Assembly: GCA_963722715.1 (NCBI GenBank)
Contig: CAVROA010000014.1
Span: 1 to 47,343 of the forward strand
Source of the DNA: DASQGA01 sp963722715
GTDB lineage: Bacteria; Actinomycetota; Thermoleophilia; Gaiellales; Gaiellaceae
Reading direction: 5' to 3'
DNA length: 47,343 nt
Below the pieces are notes generated by a model. That model worked only from the letters and a program-made list of their open reading frames with translations, did no database searches and was not told the DNA's origin. The position numbers and the translations under genes are program-made. Shown here piece by piece: positions 44,330-47,343 of this stretch. The number at the start of each line of letters is the position of its first letter. Position 1 is the first letter of the stretch.

Positions 44330-45427
44330 ATGTTTGGTGCTGCCATGACGCCGGTTAGCCGGCGACGTTTCCTGATCGCCGCTGCGCCGGTGCTCGGAGC
44401 CGCGCCGCTGCTCCGAAACCTCCTCCCGGAGGACGCCCAGGCGGAGAGTCATGTCGCTCAGGAGCACTCCGGCCATGAAATGGGCGGTCTCGAGGCACCC
44501 GGCGCGCGGGGAGAGGGTGAGGCCCTGCTCGTTCCACCGGCTGCCGAGCCGGCGAGCCGGGGGCGAGTCCGCGAGGTCGAGCTGGTGGCAGAGAACCACG
44601 AGGTCGAGGTCGCAAAGGGCGTCCGCTTTCCGGCCTGGACGTACAACGGCACCGTCCCAGGCCCCGTCATCCGGGCGACCGAGGGTGACCTGCTTCGCAT
44701 CCGCTTCCGAAACAAGGGCACCCACCCGCACTCGATCCACTTCCACGGGATTCATGCGGCCCGGATGGACGGCGTCCTCGACCCGGTGGCGCCCGGAGAC
44801 TCCTTCACGTACGAGTTCGAGGCACGGCCCTACGGGATGCAGGCCTACCACTGCCACACGAGCCCGCTCGCCCAGCACATCCAGCGCGGTCTCTACGGAG
44901 CCTTCATCATCGACCCTCCCAAGCCGAGGCCGCCCGCGCAGGAGCTCGTCATGGTGCTCTCGGGCTTCGATCTCGACGGCGACGAGCAAAACGAGGTGCA
45001 TGCCGTCAACGGCCGCGCGTTCTACTACGCCAAATACCCCATCGTCGCCAAGCGCTCGCAGACAGTCAGGATCTACCTCGTCAACATGACCGAATACGAC
45101 CTCGTGAACTCCTTCCACCTCCACGGTGAGTTCTTCCGCCTCTACCGCACCGGGTCGACCGATCACCACGAGTACACGGACACCGTCACCCTCGGGCAGG
45201 GGGAGCGCTGCATTCTCGAGATCGACTTCCACCACAAGGGGCTCTACATGTTCCACGCCCACCAGTCGAAGTTCGCCCAGCGAGGCTGGATGGGGTGGTT
45301 CAACGTCGTCGACACGGACGCGGAGGCGGCCGGCGCCGCGGTGGCGCTGAACGGCTATGCGGACGAGTTCGCCCGCTGCGATCCCTGCGTGAACGAGATC
45401 GGCGCCAAAGCCCTCCTCAAGTACTGA
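44330..45427 (+). CDS. Two-domain multicopper oxidase with Tat signal
   Basis: 365 residues; ATG at 44330, or 44345 immediately before the signal. Twin-arginine signal VSRRRFLIAAAPVLGAAPLL, then a His/Met-rich spacer. Domain 1: WTYNGTVPGPVIRATEGDLL, HSIHFHGIHAARMDG (first HxH) and MQAYHCHTSPLAQHIQRGLY, which has the HCH and Cys-His-Leu ligands expected for a type 1 copper. Domain 2: NSFHLHGEFFRLY and LYMFHAHQSKFAQRGWMGWF, with HxH pairs but no Cys, so no type 1 site. Four HxH motifs imply a trinuclear copper cluster between domains. This fits the two-domain class with type 1 copper only in the N-terminal domain. Substrate unknown; exported to the cell surface. Codon use matches the flanking glycan genes. 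Confidence 0.88.
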   Translation: MFGAAMTPVSRRRFLIAAAPVLGAAPLLRNLLPEDAQAESHVAQEHSGHEMGGLEAPGARGEGEALLVPPAAEPASRGRVREVELVAENHEVEVAKGVRFPAWTYNGTVPGPVIRATEGDLLRIRFRNKGTHPHSIHFHGIHAARMDGVLDPVAPGDSFTYEFEARPYGMQAYHCHTSPLAQHIQRGLYGAFIIDPPKPRPPAQELVMVLSGFDLDGDEQNEVHAVNGRAFYYAKYPIVAKRSQTVRIYLVNMTEYDLVNSFHLHGEFFRLYRTGSTDHHEYTDTVTLGQGERCILEIDFHHKGLYMFHAHQSKFAQRGWMGWFNVVDTDAEAAGAAVALNGYADEFARCDPCVNEIGAKALLKY

Positions 45428-45474
45428 CCGGGCTCCCGGCCCGGGCGCCGGCACGCTGACCGCGCGGAAGCCTC

Positions 45475-45500
45475 AGCGCAGGTCCTTGTTCGACTCCATG
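45475..45500. repeat. 26-bp direct repeat, left copy (minus strand encodes MESNKDLR-stop)
   Basis: Identical to 47318-47343 except for two bases (a third difference lies one base outside, in the stop). On the minus strand it reads ATG GAG TCG AAC AAG GAC CTG CGC TGA. Both differences within the repeat are synonymous. The in-frame minus reading continues upstream (higher coordinate) without a stop for about 60 codons but is very Arg-rich and has no convincing start. Confidence 0.6.
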
Positions 45501-45529
45501 CCGATCATTGGCCGTCTCGTCCAGTGCGA

Positions 45530-45620
45530 ACCGGCGCGGCGCACCCCCTTGGCGGCTCGGGGCAACGCGTGGCGCGGTGCCGGCGAACCCCCCACCGAAG
45601 GGGGACGGAACTTACCTCGC
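45530..45620. ncRNA. Candidate structured RNA or palindromic region
   Basis: Plus strand: CCGGCGCGGCGCAC can pair imperfectly with GTGGCGCGGTGCCGG further on, enclosing CCCC...GGGG, and is followed by the strong hairpin CCCCC-ACCGAA-GGGGG. The GGGGCAAC and GGTGCC...GAA elements recall SAM riboswitches but the P1 helix is absent and the downstream gene has no link to SAM. It may be an unknown leader RNA for the 45757 gene, or simply palindromic DNA. Confidence 0.3.
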
Positions 45621-45756
45621 GTCGCTACGACGCGCGCTCGCCTGGAGCGGGTCCGCCAGCGTCTGCTTCCACGAGGAATACGTCTTGTTTAGTTCTGACG
45701 TCTCACGGCGAGAACGAGCGCAGTCAAGTCTTGTTGCCACGAGAGGGGGTCGGATT

Positions 45757-46650
45757 ATGTCGCTAACGGATCGAGCGCGTGACAGCCTGAAAGAGGTGCC
45801 GTCGAACGCTGCGTGGTTGATGTCAAAGGTGTTGGGCCCCACCGAGTCTGCTGCAGAGTCAGCCGCAGCCAAGGCACGGGACCAAGGTCGCAGATTAGGT
45901 GCGGCGGTTGTGGACGCAGCGCCGATTGGCGGAGATCCGGTGCAGACGCTCATCAAGCGTGCAAAGGAGGCAGCGGAGCGAGCGCGGGAAGCCGAGGTCG
46001 ACGCCGTCGAAACCGCGGAAGAGGCCAAGGCGCGTGCCGACTACGCTCGTGAGGTCAGTGCGCGCGGACGGGCACGCGTGAAGGAGGTTGAGCGGGAAAC
46101 AGCTCGTCAGCGAGAAGAGCGGATCAAGCAGGCTGAGATCGCTGCTGAAGAGGCATTGAGGCGCGAGAGAGAAGCTGCCGAGGCGGAAGCTGAAAAGCAA
46201 TACAGCGAGGTCCTTGCGGCCGTCGAAGCAGAGAGGAGGCGGGCGCAGCAAGAGGCTGAAAGCTCCCAGCAAGAGGCCGAAACGAAAGTGGTAGAGGCCC
46301 GAGATCGGCTCGCCGAGGCCCGGCGCCTTGCGGAGGAGGCAGCCGAGGCGGCGAGAGCCGCTGCTGAGGACGCGAACAGGCACGCCCAACAACTCGCGGC
46401 CGAAGCGGAGCAGCAGGCTAACGATGCGGAAGCTCGCGTTGCAGCCGCTGAGCAGATCCAGCGGCGTTCCGAAGCGACCGTGACCGCCACGGCCCGTGAG
46501 CTTGATCGCGCACCCACTAACGGCGACTTGCGGTCCTACAACAAGCAGGAACTCGTCGAGCTTGCTGCGAGCATGGATATAGCGGGCCGCTCGCAGATGA
46601 CTAAGGCCGAGCTTGTGACAGCGATCAGGCGCGCGTCGCGAGGACGGTAG
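45757..46650 (+). CDS. Long coiled-coil protein with C-terminal Rho_N/SAP-like motif
   Basis: 297 residues. N-terminus SLTDRARDSLKEVPSNAAWL, no signal peptide. Residues 65-240 are nearly all Glu, Ala, Arg, Lys and Gln in heptad-like order (for example EAAERAREAEVDAVETAEEA and ARRLAEEAAEAARAAAEDAN), predicting a long coiled coil. Residues 255-297 have RSYNKQELVELAASMDIAGR then SQMTKAELVTAIRRA, matching the small Rho_N/SAP-like fold of two helices that binds nucleic acid or proteins. The ATG is set by the G-rich ribosome site. It heads a three-gene set with the small genes after it. Codon use is less G+C-biased than in the glycan locus. Function unknown; a filament, tether or nucleoid-associated role is conceivable. 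Confidence 0.8.
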   Translation: MSLTDRARDSLKEVPSNAAWLMSKVLGPTESAAESAAAKARDQGRRLGAAVVDAAPIGGDPVQTLIKRAKEAAERAREAEVDAVETAEEAKARADYAREVSARGRARVKEVERETARQREERIKQAEIAAEEALRREREAAEAEAEKQYSEVLAAVEAERRRAQQEAESSQQEAETKVVEARDRLAEARRLAEEAAEAARAAAEDANRHAQQLAAEAEQQANDAEARVAAAEQIQRRSEATVTATARELDRAPTNGDLRSYNKQELVELAASMDIAGRSQMTKAELVTAIRRASRGR

Positions 46651-46652
46651 CC

Positions 46653-46841
46653 GTGCACGAGGACGCGACAAGCATCCTTCGATCCGTCATCGCCGGGGAC
46701 GAGCCAGGGAGGTCACGATCGACGATGGGCACCGTTAAGGCAATCACGGTCGCGATTGGCGGCCTCGCTGGGCTTACCGCAGCTAGTGCCGGAATCTCAG
46801 CCCTCCGGAGGCGTGAGGAGAGGGCGAGAGGCAACTCGTGA
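46653..46841 (+). CDS. Small single-span membrane protein, unknown
   Basis: 62 residues from a GTG only 2 bases after the stop of the coiled-coil gene. The N-terminal half is polar (DATSILRSVIAGDEPGRSRS); a hydrophobic stretch VKAITVAIGGLAGLTAASAG with a basic tail (RRREERARGNS) suggests one membrane helix. No family was recognised. The close spacing on both sides (GTGA overlap with the next gene) argues that it is real and co-translated. Confidence 0.5.
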   Translation: MHEDATSILRSVIAGDEPGRSRSTMGTVKAITVAIGGLAGLTAASAGISALRRREERARGNS

Positions 46842-47116
46842 AGGGCTCGTCCGAGGGCGTCCGTGTAGAAGCTTCGGTCCTCGCCCGTCTTTTCGGTCTC
46901 AAGCTTCTCAAGCTCGACGCAACAGTGTTGGTTCTTCCCGCTGATGCCAGCGAATCGTCGTCCGCGCCGAGCTTGGTGCTCCACACGTCCCCTATTCCCA
47001 GGCGGCCGACAACCGGCAACTCTGCCGCTGACAACCGACGCTTAGCGGATGCTGTGGAGAACCTCAATGAAGGCGCGCGGCTGCTCGAAGAGGCGCGACG
47101 CAACGGCGCCGCTTGA
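46838..47116 (+). CDS. Small protein, unknown
   Basis: 92 residues, GTG start overlapping the previous stop (GTGA). It has a helical N-terminal part (VRVEASVLARLFGLKLLKLD), a Ser/Pro-rich middle and a C-terminal helix NRRLADAVENLNEGARLLEE that may form a coiled coil. No family was recognised. Last gene before a strong hairpin, consistent with being the end of the three-gene unit. Confidence 0.5.
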   Translation: MKGSSEGVRVEASVLARLFGLKLLKLDATVLVLPADASESSSAPSLVLHTSPIPRRPTTGNSAADNRRLADAVENLNEGARLLEEARRNGAA

Positions 47117-47147
47117 TTCGCTCGTAGCGGCGAACAGACAGACGGCT

Positions 47148-47205
47148 GTCCGGGTAGGCCCGCGGGGAAGTGGAGACCCGCGGGCCTACGAGAGAGAACC
47201 CGGAC
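47148..47205. terminator. Strong nested hairpin, probable bidirectional terminator
   Basis: GTAGGCCCGCGGG (47154-47166) pairs perfectly with CCCGCGGGCCTAC (47177-47189) around a 10-base loop, inside an outer 7-bp stem GTCCGGG (47148-47154) and CCCGGAC (47199-47205). It lies 31 bases after the last plus-strand gene and about 110 bases before the stop of a minus-strand reading frame entering from the right edge, so it could end both transcripts. No T-run. Confidence 0.6.
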
Positions 47206-47317
47206 TGCCTCCGTCCCCTGTGACCTTGCTCACCGCGAGCCCGAGGACATCGCCCTGGTTGTACGAGGGTTGCGAACGGCTTGCACAGTGGCTGAAAATC
47301 CGCTTTCGGAACGGCTT

Positions 47318-47343
47318 AGCGCAAATCCTTGTTCGACTCCATG
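47318..47343. repeat. 26-bp direct repeat, right copy (minus strand encodes MESNKDLR-stop), cut by window edge
   Basis: Second copy of 45475-45500. Minus reading: ATG GAG TCG AAC AAG GAT TTG CGC, then TAA (47316-47318). The window ends at its outer base, so the repeat and the gene it belongs to may extend to the right. Probably the 3' end of a minus-strand gene beyond the window. Confidence 0.6.

Larger units (their letters stand above)
45428..45756. other. 329-bp stretch without a confident gene
   Basis: Between the multicopper oxidase stop and the coiled-coil gene. It holds a weak hairpin just past the stop (CCGGG 45428-45432 with CCCGG 45440-45444), the left copy of the 26-bp repeat (45475-45500), a G+C-rich self-complementary block (about 45530-45620), and a G-rich stretch GAGAGGGGG about 7 bases before the ATG at 45757. 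Weak open frames cross it on both strands but none looks like a real protein. Confidence 0.6.

Noticed and set aside
45481..45500. GTTCGACTCC in the repeat looks like a tRNA or tmRNA T-loop
   Set aside because: The flanking bases do not pair as a T-stem, no acceptor stem or other arms exist, and the copies differ only synonymously in a coding frame.
45530..45620. SAM-I/SAM-IV riboswitch
   Set aside because: GGGGCAAC and GGTGCC spacing is suggestive, but there is no closing P1 helix and the downstream gene is unrelated to SAM or methionine.
1..47343. CRISPR arrays, transposons, prophage, rRNA or tRNA genes
   Set aside because: No repeat-spacer pattern, transposase or integrase motif, or tRNA cloverleaf was seen on reading both strands; a formal scan was not possible.

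Overview
The window looks like a chromosomal segment of a high-G+C actinobacterium, most plausibly class Thermoleophilia. This is inferred from uniformly G+C-rich codon use, many GTG starts, start codons with no Shine-Dalgarno but a TANNNT box just upstream, a B12-dependent ribonucleotide reductase, and a secreted protein with a Cys-containing N-terminal domain that I associate with Thermoleophilia. No rRNA, tRNA, CRISPR array, transposase or integrase was seen.

Layout. Positions 1-2732 (minus) hold nrdJ, cut by the left edge. From 2.9 to 44.2 kb there is one large surface-glycan locus. Its left part (2.9-25.7 kb, mostly plus) holds two large GT-C type membrane proteins, an O-antigen ligase/polymerase with a TPR tail, GT4 and GT2 glycosyltransferases, methyltransferases, a Wzm/Wzt ABC exporter, a GT4-methyltransferase fusion, a Wzx-type flippase and two GT-B/capsule-type transferases. 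Its middle part (25.7-34.9 kb, all minus) is a tightly overlapping operon for an amidinated, probably methylated pseudaminic acid: PseG-PseH fusion, PseB, PseC, PseI, a WbuX/PseA-type amidotransferase with its own HisH and HisF partners, an associated methylase, a SpsF/PseF-type cytidylyltransferase and an FkbM methyltransferase. Its right part (35.1-44.2 kb) makes nucleotide sugars and starts glycan assembly: GDP-fucose synthase, Gmd, Rmd, UDP-xylose synthase, a polyprenyl-phosphate sugar phosphotransferase, a DPM-like GT2, a DUF2304 protein, another glycosyltransferase and a secreted clan GH-A glycosidase.

A two-domain multicopper oxidase (44.3-45.4 kb) follows. The last 1.9 kb is different in character: a coiled-coil protein with a C-terminal Rho_N/SAP-like motif and two tiny genes, in visibly less G+C-biased DNA. 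It is bracketed by two copies of a 26-bp repeat that reads, on the minus strand, as the same eight-residue protein C-terminus with only synonymous differences.

How the parts fit: Gmd/Rmd/Fcl and Uxs supply GDP-rhamnose, GDP-fucose and UDP-xylose. The Pse operon supplies CMP-activated nonulosonic acid. The phosphotransferase primes undecaprenyl phosphate, the many transferases build the chain, and Wzx and/or Wzm-Wzt export it. About 13 genes are broken by one or more frameshifts while staying perfectly recognisable in alternating frames. This looks more like single-base errors in a draft assembly than decay, so several coordinates below span joined frames.
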